This document shows positions 1 through 6,294 of a DNA stretch of 7,221 nucleotides, piece after piece. The first letter of the stretch is position 1; each line of letters begins with the position of its first letter. The notes beneath the pieces were generated by a model. The model made no database searches and was not told the DNA's origin. It saw nothing but the letters and a program-made list of their open reading frames with translations. A program made the translations under genes and the position numbers. This DNA is from Helicobacteraceae bacterium (GTDB lineage Bacteria; Campylobacterota; Campylobacteria; Campylobacterales; Sulfurimonadaceae), in the NCBI GenBank assembly GCA_027084065.1, contig JALWLR010000063.1:1-7221 (forward strand), written 5' to 3'.

Positions 1-384
1 GCCGTAGACAGTTGCCGAAGAGCTAAAAACAATCTCTTTGCAGTTGTTTTTACGCATCACTTCAAGCAACCGAAGTGTTCCGCAGACATTGTTGTCGTAA
101 TACTCCAACGGTTTTTCCACAGATTCTCCAACAGCTTTAAGACCGGCAAAATGAATAACACTTGTTATGTCGTACTTACTAAAAACATCTTGGAGACGGT
201 TTGCATCGCGAATGTCTCCCTCTTGCAGTAGAACTTTTTTATTTGTCAGCTCCTCTACGCGTCTTAAAGACTCTTTTGAAGCATTTGAAAAGTTGTCATA
301 AACAACAAGATCATATCCGGCATTTAACAACTCCAAAACGGTATGAGACCCGATATAACCCGCTCCTCCAGTCACTAAAATCAT
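1..384 (-). CDS. galE: UDP-glucose 4-epimerase GalE, N-terminal part (cut by window edge)
   Basis: GalE interconverts UDP-glucose and UDP-galactose in the cytoplasm with tightly bound NAD, supplying galactose for lipooligosaccharide and other surface glycans. My own translation of the minus strand from the ATG at 384 gives 128 uninterrupted codons running off the left edge. It begins MILVTGGAGYIGSH, the GxxGxxG dinucleotide-binding loop of an extended short-chain dehydrogenase. It continues with YDNFSNAS, a conserved GDIRD, VIHFAGLKAVGES, and ends at SSSATVYG, which carries the catalytic-region Ser of GalE. The YxxxK catalytic pair lies beyond the window. An AAAAGG ribosome-binding site (391-396) sits 6 nt before the ATG. 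The gene follows the glycosylase gene after 33 bp on the same strand, so they are probably co-transcribed. A related sugar-nucleotide epimerase is possible, but AGLKAVGES and SATVYG are typical of GalE itself. Confidence 0.9.
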   Translation of the reverse strand, partial: MILVTGGAGYIGSHTVLELLNAGYDLVVYDNFSNASKESLRRVEELTNKKVLLQEGDIRDANRLQDVFSKYDITSVIHFAGLKAVGESVEKPLEYYDNNVCGTLRLLEVMRKNNCKEIVFSSSATVYG

Positions 385-417
385 ACTTTGCCTTTTAGAA
401 GTTTTAAAAGTATCATA

Positions 418-1038
418 TCATTTTTTCTTTTGAAGTTTGTTGTATTCTACAAACATTCCGTGAAAACGTGCAAAACAGAGCGTCAAATCGTTTTCACACA
501 ACGAAGATATACTCTCCCAGTTTTTTATAACACCCTCTTGCAAAAACTCCTGATACGCTTCATAACTCTGCATCTCTATGCCAAAAGAAGCAAGAGTTCG
601 TTTCGTATAGGCATCTATGACCATAACCGGTTTCAAAGCGGCATAACACAAAATGGCATCGGCACTCTCTTTTCCTATCCCTTTTTGTGCAAGAAGCCAC
701 TCTCTCGTTACATTTTTTGTAAAATTTTCAAACGTTTGAAAGTCACGTCGAATAGAGTCTGCTAATGCAAGAAGTCTGGGTGCTTTTTGATTGTAAAAAC
801 CACTTGGTCGGATTTTTTCTTTGAGTGTGGCTTCATTCAGTGTTACAAAACAATCCAAATCTAAAAAGCCATCTAAATTTTTTAAAGATTTTTCTACATT
901 TTTCCATGTCGTGTTTTGTGTCAAAACAGCAGAGACAACTACCTCGAAAGTTCCTGCATTTGGCCACCAATACTTATTGGGCGCATTTTTTAAAAGATTT
1001 TGCCTATGCAAAAAAAGAAATATCTCCAAAACACTCAT
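418..1038 (-). CDS. magIII: MagIII-type 3-methyladenine DNA glycosylase (endonuclease III superfamily)
   Basis: This 206-residue protein belongs to the HhH-GPD base-excision-repair superfamily and most resembles Helicobacter MagIII, which removes 3-methyladenine from alkylated DNA. Visible landmarks are WWPNAGTFEVVVSAVLTQNT (residues 24-43, the N-terminal signature of this group), the helix-hairpin-helix QKGIGKESADAIL (118-130), and VIDAYTKR (140-147), whose Asp142 is the expected catalytic aspartate. The position matching the catalytic Lys of endonuclease III (GVGRKTA) is Glu here, pointing to a monofunctional glycosylase without lyase activity. The four-cysteine iron-sulfur cluster of endonuclease III is absent, as in MagIII. 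The C-terminal FHGMFVEYNK may supply the active-site lysine described for MagIII; that alignment is my inference. The ATG overlaps the upstream gene's stop as ATGA, implying translational coupling. The length is close to that of H. pylori MagIII. Confidence 0.85.
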   Translation of the reverse strand: MSVLEIFLFLHRQNLLKNAPNKYWWPNAGTFEVVVSAVLTQNTTWKNVEKSLKNLDGFLDLDCFVTLNEATLKEKIRPSGFYNQKAPRLLALADSIRRDFQTFENFTKNVTREWLLAQKGIGKESADAILCYAALKPVMVIDAYTKRTLASFGIEMQSYEAYQEFLQEGVIKNWESISSLCENDLTLCFARFHGMFVEYNKLQKKK

Positions 1039-1955
1039 CCTACTACCTTGATTCCGCTGATTTCATAATACTTTTTGACAAGCTCCTCTACTCTTTTCTC
1101 TTTTTTACAATACTTCAAAGCGATAAAAAGAATTTTTTCTGCCGCATCATACTCATGCCGACTGAAAAGATATTCGATTTTCGTACATGCAGTTTGACAA
1201 AAGAGCCTCCAAAGCTCCTCCTCTTCGATAGATACCAACAAAAAATCTTCAAAAAGAAAAAAGAATGTTTCTAAATCTCCCTTTTTAGCGCACTCTTTGG
1301 CTTTTTCATAGTTTCTGTTTCTATAGCGTATAAGCGCTGATCCTTGTTGGGTCGTTTTTAAAAAAGGGTGTGCATCCAAAAGAGAAAAGCAAAAAACAAA
1401 ATCCTCTTTTTCATATGCTTTTTGGAACTGTTCAAATAAAGATGCGCGCTTGAGAACATCTGCAGCCTCTTTAAAAAAAGGAGCAAGACGCTTTGCCAAT
1501 AAATGCTCCTCTTTATCTAGCTTTTCAATGGACTCTTGCATCTTATAAAAACAGCTTGATAATTGAGTGTGCATTGCTACAAAAGAGGGTGTTTTTGTAA
1601 AAGAGGGGTACTGCATGCAGGCTGTATAAACTTTTTCGTACTCTCTTTTTTTTACTGCATGCAAAAACTCCAAAAATTTGTTTCCGTAGCGAAGGAGTAA
1701 AAAGACGATCTCCTTTTTCTCTTCAACTCTGGCATAAGCACCTATAAGCTCTTTTGCCAGATTGAAATCATTCTTTTTAAGAGCGGCGGCAGCACGCTTG
1801 AGACGAAAGTAAAACTCCTCTTGCATCTGTTTGTAATAGGGGTGTGTTTGCAACTCTTCACATTTGGAAGCGATAACAAGTGCATGCACATGTTTTCCCT
1901 CTTTGAAAAGTGCTTCGAAACTTTCAAAACAGGAGTTTTTTTTCTTTGTGTGCAT
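1035..1955 (-). CDS. hypothetical alpha-helical protein with three ~80-residue internal repeats
   Basis: I do not recognise a named family. The 306-residue product is rich in Lys, Glu, Phe and Leu, has no signal peptide or membrane segment, and looks wholly alpha-helical, like a TPR-type solenoid. It contains a repeat: F-x2-F ... K/E-rich turn ... hydrophobic helix ... L/F-x2-T, starting at Phe10, Phe94 and Phe174 and ending about 28 residues later at Thr37, Thr122 and Thr202. A second motif, (A)-x-KK-[NG]-D-[FL], falls 54 residues into units one and three (Phe64, Leu228). A fourth partial unit (EYLFSRHEYDAAEKILFIAL) lies near the C-terminus. The ATG at 1955 is preceded by only a weak TAGG ribosome-binding site; no other Met occurs before residue 44. 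Its stop overlaps the magIII start, so it is probably the first gene of a magIII-galE operon. A scaffold or protein-protein interaction role is a guess. Confidence 0.75.
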   Translation of the reverse strand: MHTKKKNSCFESFEALFKEGKHVHALVIASKCEELQTHPYYKQMQEEFYFRLKRAAAALKKNDFNLAKELIGAYARVEEKKEIVFLLLRYGNKFLEFLHAVKKREYEKVYTACMQYPSFTKTPSFVAMHTQLSSCFYKMQESIEKLDKEEHLLAKRLAPFFKEAADVLKRASLFEQFQKAYEKEDFVFCFSLLDAHPFLKTTQQGSALIRYRNRNYEKAKECAKKGDLETFFFLFEDFLLVSIEEEELWRLFCQTACTKIEYLFSRHEYDAAEKILFIALKYCKKEKRVEELVKKYYEISGIKVVG

Positions 1956-1992
1956 TTAAGTACCTACATACCTCTTGTTGTATAATTATGCG
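1956..1992. promoter_or_regulatory. 37-bp divergent promoter region between the repeat protein and lpxR
   Basis: This short gap must serve two divergent genes. On the plus strand TATAAT lies at 1981-1986, which would place the transcription start at about 1993, the A of the lpxR ATG. On the minus strand TTATAC (1985-1980) is a plausible -10 for the leftward gene, with a start near 1973. The two -10 elements overlap, so the promoters probably compete. No good -35 is visible for either, which is common for sigma-70 promoters in Campylobacterota. No Shine-Dalgarno sequence precedes the lpxR ATG. Confidence 0.45.
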
Positions 1993-2919
1993 ATGAAACG
2001 TATTGTAATCTTATTTTTATTTATTTCTTCTTTTGTCTTTGCCTCCTCATGGAAGCTGCGTGATCTTTCTCTAACAACAGAAAATGACGCCGATTTTCGA
2101 ACGGATAGAGACTATACCTACGGCAGTGAGATAGGAGTGCTTTATCAAACTCAAACAAATTACTATCTCTCTTTTCATATTGCGCATCAGATGTTCACTC
2201 CGGAAAATTTCGATAAAGAGGATGCTAATTTAAGCAATGAACGCCCTTATGCCGGCTATATGTACATCGCTGTCGGTTTGCATAATGTCTTTGGTAACAC
2301 TCTTGATTCATTGACCGTGCAAACCGGATTTGTCGGTCCTTCGGTTCATATGGATGCCGTGCAACGCCTCATTCACTCCATCATAGGCTCTCCGGATCCA
2401 AAAGGATGGAATGACCAGATAAAAGATGAAGCCATCATTCAAATAAATTATGAAAAAAGAGTTTTCATAGAGCTGCCAAACAACTTCTCCAAAGAGGAAA
2501 ATCTCGTTTTTTACGGTGGCGGAAATTTGGGTAACGCTTCGACAAAAGCGACTATAGGTGCTTTTTACAGGGTAGGAGAGTACATGCAAAAAGATTTCGC
2601 TCCAAGACGAATCGATTATAGAGGCTATAGCAACATTCCTCTCTCAAGCCAAAAAGAGCAGTTACCGACCAATGGCTGGAGCTTTGGCTTGTGGGCGGAG
2701 GGAAGTTATGTGCTTCGCGATATTTTCCTTGATGGAAACACTTTCAAAGAGAGTGTGCATGTTACAAAAAAACCTGTTGTACTCAAAGGAGGCTTTCTCC
2801 TCTCTTATCGTTATAAGGCTTTGACTATCGATTATTTAAGAACCTACTCTACTAAAGAGTTTACGACACAAGATTATTATCATAGTTACGGTACTTTGCA
2901 TTTTGGATACAGGTATTAA
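1993..2919 (+). CDS. lpxR: LpxR-family outer-membrane lipid A 3'-O-deacylase (DUF2219)
   Basis: LpxR removes the 3'-linked acyloxyacyl chain from lipid A at the outer leaflet of the outer membrane, altering how host or environment sees the cell surface. The 308-residue product begins with a clear signal peptide (MKRIVILFLFISSFVFA, cleavage after Ala17). It then shows the family motifs: TTENDADFRTDRDYTYG (28-44, with the Asn-Asp pair that begins the active site), NERPYAGY (82-89), and GPSVHMDAVQRLIHSIIG followed by GW-x2-Q-x3-E (115-146), with His128 as the likely catalytic histidine. The last residues (TLHFGYRY) have the alternating aromatic pattern ending in an aromatic residue expected of a beta-barrel assembly signal. 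I chose ATG 1993 rather than the in-frame TTG at 1975 because the signal peptide begins there and a -10 box lies between them. It converges on the DUF3943 gene with overlapping stops. Confidence 0.88.
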   Translation: MKRIVILFLFISSFVFASSWKLRDLSLTTENDADFRTDRDYTYGSEIGVLYQTQTNYYLSFHIAHQMFTPENFDKEDANLSNERPYAGYMYIAVGLHNVFGNTLDSLTVQTGFVGPSVHMDAVQRLIHSIIGSPDPKGWNDQIKDEAIIQINYEKRVFIELPNNFSKEENLVFYGGGNLGNASTKATIGAFYRVGEYMQKDFAPRRIDYRGYSNIPLSSQKEQLPTNGWSFGLWAEGSYVLRDIFLDGNTFKESVHVTKKPVVLKGGFLLSYRYKALTIDYLRTYSTKEFTTQDYYHSYGTLHFGYRY

Positions 2920-3686
2920 AAGCGTATATCAAGCAGAAATCCGTAATTTTGCGGGATATAGTCTCTTTGCTGCAACATAGGACTTACTTGTGTCACTTGA
3001 GGCGGTTGAAAAACTGTATAATGAAATTCTGCTTTAAAATCGAAAAAAGAGTCTAAAGAGTCTGTAATTCTGCCGATTGGATTGAGAAGAAAATAGGCTA
3101 TATTTCCAAGTGTTTTCGAACCTAGTAAAATACCGCTGTTTTTATCGAGTTGGTTTTGCATGTAGAAAAAACCTTCGCCTAAAAATGCACCCAAACCCGG
3201 CGTGAAGATCAAATCTTGAATAGAGGGAACTTCCGCAAAAGCTTCGTATCCGTACTCCCAAAAGAAAGTCGATAAAACAAAAGAGTAAAGAAATGAGTTC
3301 CAAGGTGAAAAACCATCTTCTCTAGCAACCATATAGTACCAAGCTCCAGAAACAGGATGTCCGATGTAGTTGATGGCAAAATCATCTTCATCCCAAACGG
3401 GTCCCGCTTTGACATGATCTATCCACTTCTCTTTTAACGACTTTTTTTCTCCATCATCTTCCCAGTTGGTAACACTTGAGGGCATCATATATAAAACACC
3501 GATAGTCCCTACCATAAAGAGTTGTAAATAAGCAGTTTGAGTAAAAAGCTTTTTCTCTTTTTGATCGAGCAGGGCATTGATATTGATGTCTGTAGGTGTA
3601 TAGTACCTGCTCTTTGGGGTCATAGTTTCGACCCCTTGTAGAGTTGAAATGAAGAGAATAAATATAAGAGTAACGCGGTATATCAA
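2916..3686 (-). CDS. DUF3943 family protein with signal peptide, TTG start
   Basis: This is a 256-residue protein of unknown function. Residues 1-18 form a hydrophobic signal peptide or anchor (MIYRVTLIFILFISTLQG). A second hydrophobic stretch lies at 51-69. The DUF3943 core follows: a Trp-Asp-containing segment with NYIGHPVSGAWYYMVAR (106-122), then FWEYGYEAFAEVPSIQDLI (142-160) and TPGLGAFLGE (162-171). The C-terminus, NYGFLLDIRF, ends in Phe with alternating hydrophobics, resembling an outer-membrane beta-signal, so an outer-membrane or membrane-associated location is plausible but unproven. The start is TTG at 3686, overlapping the dnaN stop as TTGA; the next in-frame ATG (residue 22) would remove the signal peptide. 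There is no clear ribosome-binding site, so translation probably depends on coupling to dnaN. A cell-envelope gene in the place normally held by gyrB is unusual. Confidence 0.75.
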   Translation of the reverse strand: MIYRVTLIFILFISTLQGVETMTPKSRYYTPTDININALLDQKEKKLFTQTAYLQLFMVGTIGVLYMMPSSVTNWEDDGEKKSLKEKWIDHVKAGPVWDEDDFAINYIGHPVSGAWYYMVAREDGFSPWNSFLYSFVLSTFFWEYGYEAFAEVPSIQDLIFTPGLGAFLGEGFFYMQNQLDKNSGILLGSKTLGNIAYFLLNPIGRITDSLDSFFDFKAEFHYTVFQPPQVTQVSPMLQQRDYIPQNYGFLLDIRF

Positions 3687-4753
3687 ATGACTATCGGCAT
3701 TATGACTGTTTTGAAATTTTCCTCTTGAAGGATGAAAGGGTGATTACTGTCGTTTAGCCCCATAGAAAACTCAGGTGTATCGATGTTATTGAGAAAATCA
3801 AGAATATATCTGCTGTTTACTGCCAACGTAAAAGGTTCGCCAAACGGTGTTGTAATAGAAAGTTCTGTTTTTGCTTCGTTATTGTCATCACTGAGGGATT
3901 CAAAGAGGATGCTGTCTTGCATAAAAGTCAGTTTGACATCGGTAGAGATGATTGTAATTTGTTTGAGTGCGTCGATTATCTCTTTTTTTGGAAGTAAAAG
4001 ATTATATTTTGTCTCTTTGGGAATGATTCTTCCATATTCCGGGAATTTTCCGTTTATGAGCTTGGTAAAGAAAGTGTATTGACTAGAGACGATAATAAGA
4101 TGTGTTTCATCATAATACATGTGAATATCATCAAAAAAGAGTTTTTGTATCTCTAAAATGGCTTTTTTTGGAATGATGATGGAGAGTTCTTCATTGTTTT
4201 GACTATTAGAGAGAGTGACAATTGCTAGGCGTCTTGTATCGGTTGAGACAAAATGAATGCTCTGTTCTTTGATGTCTATAAGTGCACCGTTTAGTTCATA
4301 TTTTGGGTTGTTGTTGTCAATAGCAGGTGTGATTTTTTTCAGTGCGTCTATAAGCTCATGTGAGTTTATAGTCAGATTCGGTTTGTTTTCATAACTTGGA
4401 AATTCCGGAAACTGTTCAGGAGAAAAAGTAGGAAGTTTGAATTTTGATGAGCCTTGTTTTATATAGAGCGTGTCGTTATGCAACTCTAGTTCAATGGGTG
4501 CATTTTTAAGAATTTTTACTATATCGAGGAGTTTTTTTCCATTAGCGGTACTTTTTCCCTCTTCTAAAATTTGTACATTTTCATTTTGTACAAGAAAGCC
4601 TATGTCATAGTCGGTTGCTTTGAGAGTGAGAATATTCTCTTTGGCTTCTAAATAGATGTGGGAAGTGATTTGGGAAGTGTCTTTTTTTTCTAAAAAAGGT
4701 ATGGCATGGATTAGGATATTTTCCAGTATATTTTTATCTATGATGACTTTCAT
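3683..4753 (-). CDS. dnaN: DNA polymerase III beta subunit (sliding clamp) DnaN
   Basis: DnaN forms the ring-shaped dimer that tethers the replicative polymerase to DNA and is loaded by the clamp loader at primed sites. The 356-residue product fits the usual 360-380 and divides into three clamp folds of about 120 residues. Recognisable segments are LTLKATDYDIGF near residues 42-53, SSKFKLPTFSPEQFPEFP near 107-124, FVSTDTRRLAIV in the middle domain, LINGKFPEYGRIIP near 231-244, and the C-terminal TVIMPIVI, which corresponds to the conserved MPM-type tail lining the partner-binding cleft. An AGGGA ribosome-binding site (4760-4764) lies 6 nt before the ATG. The promoter may lie in the origin gap (minus-strand TATAAT at 4774-4769), but that would put the mRNA start almost on the ribosome-binding site, so read-through from dnaA is as likely. 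The stop overlaps the next gene by TTGA. Confidence 0.97.
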   Translation of the reverse strand: MKVIIDKNILENILIHAIPFLEKKDTSQITSHIYLEAKENILTLKATDYDIGFLVQNENVQILEEGKSTANGKKLLDIVKILKNAPIELELHNDTLYIKQGSSKFKLPTFSPEQFPEFPSYENKPNLTINSHELIDALKKITPAIDNNNPKYELNGALIDIKEQSIHFVSTDTRRLAIVTLSNSQNNEELSIIIPKKAILEIQKLFFDDIHMYYDETHLIIVSSQYTFFTKLINGKFPEYGRIIPKETKYNLLLPKKEIIDALKQITIISTDVKLTFMQDSILFESLSDDNNEAKTELSITTPFGEPFTLAVNSRYILDFLNNIDTPEFSMGLNDSNHPFILQEENFKTVIMPIVI

Positions 4754-4763
4754 GGCAAATCCC

Positions 4764-4803
4764 TATATATTATATAATTTTTAGTAGGTAGTAGTAGGGT
4801 GGG
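4764..4803 (+). promoter_or_regulatory. duplex unwinding element with DnaA-trio repeats
   Basis: The plus strand carries TAG at 4782, 4785, 4789, 4792 and 4795, with a single extra G at 4788. AT-only DNA lies on one side and GGGTGGG on the other. Read on the minus strand this is box, C-rich spacer, CTA repeats, AT-rich tract: the same order and polarity as the basal unwinding system of Bacillus subtilis, where DnaA filaments bind the single-stranded trios. The element also contains the only -10-like sequence upstream of dnaN, so unwinding and dnaN transcription could interfere. Confidence 0.7.
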
Positions 4804-4838
4804 TTGAATATGTGAAAATCTCTTCAACGTCCTGCTAC
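4791..4838. repeat. imperfect inverted repeat enclosing a DnaA box
   Basis: Outer arms GTAGTAGG (4791-4798) and CCTGCTAC (4831-4838) pair with one mismatch. Inner arms GTTGAA (4803-4808) and TTCAAC (4823-4828) pair perfectly. The 14-nt loop holds the DnaA box at 4811-4819, and the left outer arm is made of DnaA-trios. It is not followed by a T-run on the minus strand, so it is not a standard terminator for dnaA. Confidence 0.5.
4811..4819 (-). promoter_or_regulatory. DnaA box (ATTTTCACA)
   Basis: The minus strand reads ATTTTCACA, containing the TTCAC core of Campylobacterota DnaA boxes. It is the box nearest the DnaA-trios, 7 bp from the G-rich spacer, and would be the nucleation point for the DnaA filament. 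The adjacent ATATTCAAC (4811-4803, minus) may be a degenerate second box. A weaker candidate, GTCATCACA, occurs at 4862-4854 on the minus strand. Confidence 0.65.
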
Positions 4839-4872
4839 AGCGTATTTTGTCGGTGTGATGACTATTTTCGTT

Positions 4873-4891
4873 TCATTCACATCCATTCACT
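4873..4891 (+). promoter_or_regulatory. two DnaA boxes in tandem, 10 bp apart
   Basis: TCATTCACA (4873-4881) matches the H. pylori-type DnaA box exactly as I know it. CCATTCACT (4883-4891) follows at one helical turn, so two DnaA monomers would sit on the same face of the DNA. They are on the opposite strand to the box at 4811-4819 and lie 22 bp from the dnaA stop codon. Confidence 0.75.
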
Positions 4892-4913
4892 TTGGAAATT
4901 ATATCTTTTTTTT

Positions 4914-6233
4914 CTATATTTGCGAAGAGGAGGTAAGTTTGTTGGTAAGTTCCTCTATTTTTGTTTTGAAATCTTCGTCGTTTTCCATAAGTTCGTTGAT
5001 CTTTTTGAGCATATGACTTATGGCGGTATGATCTTTCATGCCGAAGTATTGTGCGAGTTGCGGCATTGTGTTTTTTGTAAGTTCACGACTGAGATAAATG
5101 GCGATTCTTCTTGCATAGACAATATTTTTGCTTCTGCTTTTACTTTTGATTTCGCTTGGTTTGACGTTGAGATCTTTTGCTACCGCTTTTGTGATTGTGT
5201 CGAGAGTGAGGTTGGCTCTGTTTTCTTGGATTTGGTCTTTGAGAATCTGTTTGGTAAATTCTAATGTAATGTCTACATGCATAAGCTGGGAGTAGGCATG
5301 TAGTTTTGAAAGGATTCCCTCTATTTCACGTACGTTGCTTTCGATAACGGTTGCGATATAGTTGATGATGTCGTCACTGAGTTTAACTTTGTTTATTTCA
5401 CACTTTTTCTTTATGATGGCAATTTTTGTCTCTAGTTCCGGCGGTTGAATGTCGGCAACGAGTCCCCACTCAAATCGGCTTTGGAGTCTTTTCTCCAGTC
5501 CGCCTATCTGTTTGGGATGTTTGTCTGCTGTGAGGATTATTTGCTTTTTTTCACTTTTAAGAGCTTCGAAAGTATGGAAAAACTCCTCTTGGATTGTATC
5601 TTTGTTACTTAGAAACTGAATATCGTCAATGAGTAAAACGTCGCATTTTCTATACTTTTCTTTAAAGCGCTCCATCGTTTGGTTGCGGACATGACGTAGA
5701 AAGTCGTTGAGAAACTGCTCTACAGTCGTGTATATGACCATTTTTCCTCTATTTTGCAAAACATTACCTGCTGCTTGCATGAGGTGGGTTTTGCCAAGAC
5801 CTACTCCTCCGTAGATAAAAAGTGGGTTGTATACCTCTCCTGGTTTTTCACTGACACTTTTTGCGGCGGCATATGCGAACTGGTTTGAGCCGCCGACCAT
5901 GAAGTTATCGAAAGTATGAGAAGGATTGAGCATAGAATTAATCGTTTTTTTGGGTACTTCGCTTTTTTTTGTTTTACCGAGGTTTTCGTTTTGTGAATCT
6001 TTTTGAACGATTTTGACTTCGACCTTTTTTCCTTTTATCTCAAAAAGATGCTCAAGCTTTTTTTTGTAGCGGTTTTTTATCCAGTTGGCTATCAATGGAT
6101 TGGGCGCATTGAATACGGCGTAGGTGTCGTTGGATTGTTTGGTATTGTAAGTAAGCTGCTTTATGTAGCGGTTGTATTCAACTTCGGGTATCTCTTCTTT
6201 GAGAAGATCGAGGACTTCTTGGGCAAGTTTCAT
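4914..6233 (-). CDS. dnaA: chromosomal replication initiator DnaA
   Basis: DnaA binds origin boxes, assembles as an ATP-bound filament, melts the duplex and recruits the DnaB helicase. The 439-residue product has all four domains. Domain I is residues 1 to about 75; a short charged linker (domain II) covers about 76-105. Domain III is the AAA+ core: NPSHTFDNFMVG (103-113), Walker A GGVGLGKTH (142-150), Walker B VLLIDDIQF (199-207), sensor 1 ILTADKHP (233-240), the arginine-finger region LEKRLQSRFEWG (246-257), and sensor 2 around REIEG (302-306). Domain IV is the DNA-binding domain with ARRIAIYLSRELT (374-386) and the DnaA signature DHTAISHMLKKI (401-412). The ATG at 6233 has no strong Shine-Dalgarno sequence; GGA lies about 6-8 nt upstream. 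A DnaA box in the upstream promoter region suggests autoregulation. Length and motifs are normal for the phylum. Confidence 0.98.
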   Translation of the reverse strand: MKLAQEVLDLLKEEIPEVEYNRYIKQLTYNTKQSNDTYAVFNAPNPLIANWIKNRYKKKLEHLFEIKGKKVEVKIVQKDSQNENLGKTKKSEVPKKTINSMLNPSHTFDNFMVGGSNQFAYAAAKSVSEKPGEVYNPLFIYGGVGLGKTHLMQAAGNVLQNRGKMVIYTTVEQFLNDFLRHVRNQTMERFKEKYRKCDVLLIDDIQFLSNKDTIQEEFFHTFEALKSEKKQIILTADKHPKQIGGLEKRLQSRFEWGLVADIQPPELETKIAIIKKKCEINKVKLSDDIINYIATVIESNVREIEGILSKLHAYSQLMHVDITLEFTKQILKDQIQENRANLTLDTITKAVAKDLNVKPSEIKSKSRSKNIVYARRIAIYLSRELTKNTMPQLAQYFGMKDHTAISHMLKKINELMENDEDFKTKIEELTNKLTSSSQI

Positions 6234-6245
6234 TCGGGATCCATC

Positions 6246-6294
6246 ATATAATATTTAATGTGAATAATATTCAAATATTGCATAAAAATAGGTT
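6246..6294 (-). promoter_or_regulatory. putative dnaA promoter with overlapping DnaA box
   Basis: The minus strand is very AT-rich between the terminator and the dnaA ATG. The best -10 is TATTAT at 6269-6264, giving a start near 6257 and a leader of about 24 nt. No convincing -35 is present at the matching distance. The alternative TATTAT at 6253-6248 would leave only about 8 nt of leader. The DnaA box at 6259-6267 (TTATTCACA on the minus strand) would lie over the start site, so DnaA could repress its own gene. Confidence 0.4.

Larger units (their letters stand above)
4754..4913. other. oriC: chromosomal replication origin, dnaA-dnaN half (oriC2-like)
   Basis: This 160-bp gap has the order of parts expected of a bacterial unwinding region. 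From left to right: an AT-only stretch (4764-4782, the likely duplex unwinding element), five TAG trinucleotides (4782-4797), a G-rich spacer GGGTGGG (4797-4803), and a DnaA box. Two further boxes lie close to the dnaA stop. No open reading frame of interest or intrinsic terminator is present. In Campylobacterota the unwinding site has been mapped to the dnaA-dnaN gap in several genera, which supports the call. DnaA protein encoded next door would bind here and load the DnaB helicase. Confidence 0.85.

Noticed and set aside
388..1274. Overlapping plus-strand frames opposite magIII and the repeat protein
   Set aside because: Shadows of the minus-strand genes, with no ribosome-binding sites and low-complexity Phe/Lys/Ser content.
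1975..1992. Upstream TTG start for lpxR adding six residues
   Set aside because: The added residues lie over the -10 box and break the signal peptide pattern; the ATG at 1993 fits better.
3209..3415. Minus-strand 68-codon frame inside the DUF3943 gene
   Set aside because: Alternate frame of a gene with clear family motifs; no independent support.
4812..5264. Plus-strand open frame of 150 codons across the origin gap and the dnaA 3' end
   Set aside because: Antisense to dnaA, rich in Phe and Cys in the way of shadow frames, and not like any protein family.
6230..6244. Four-codon ORF (ATG GAT CCC GAA TGA) overlapping the dnaA start as ATGA
   Set aside because: No ribosome-binding site precedes it, and a five-codon frame is expected by chance; not enough to call a leader.
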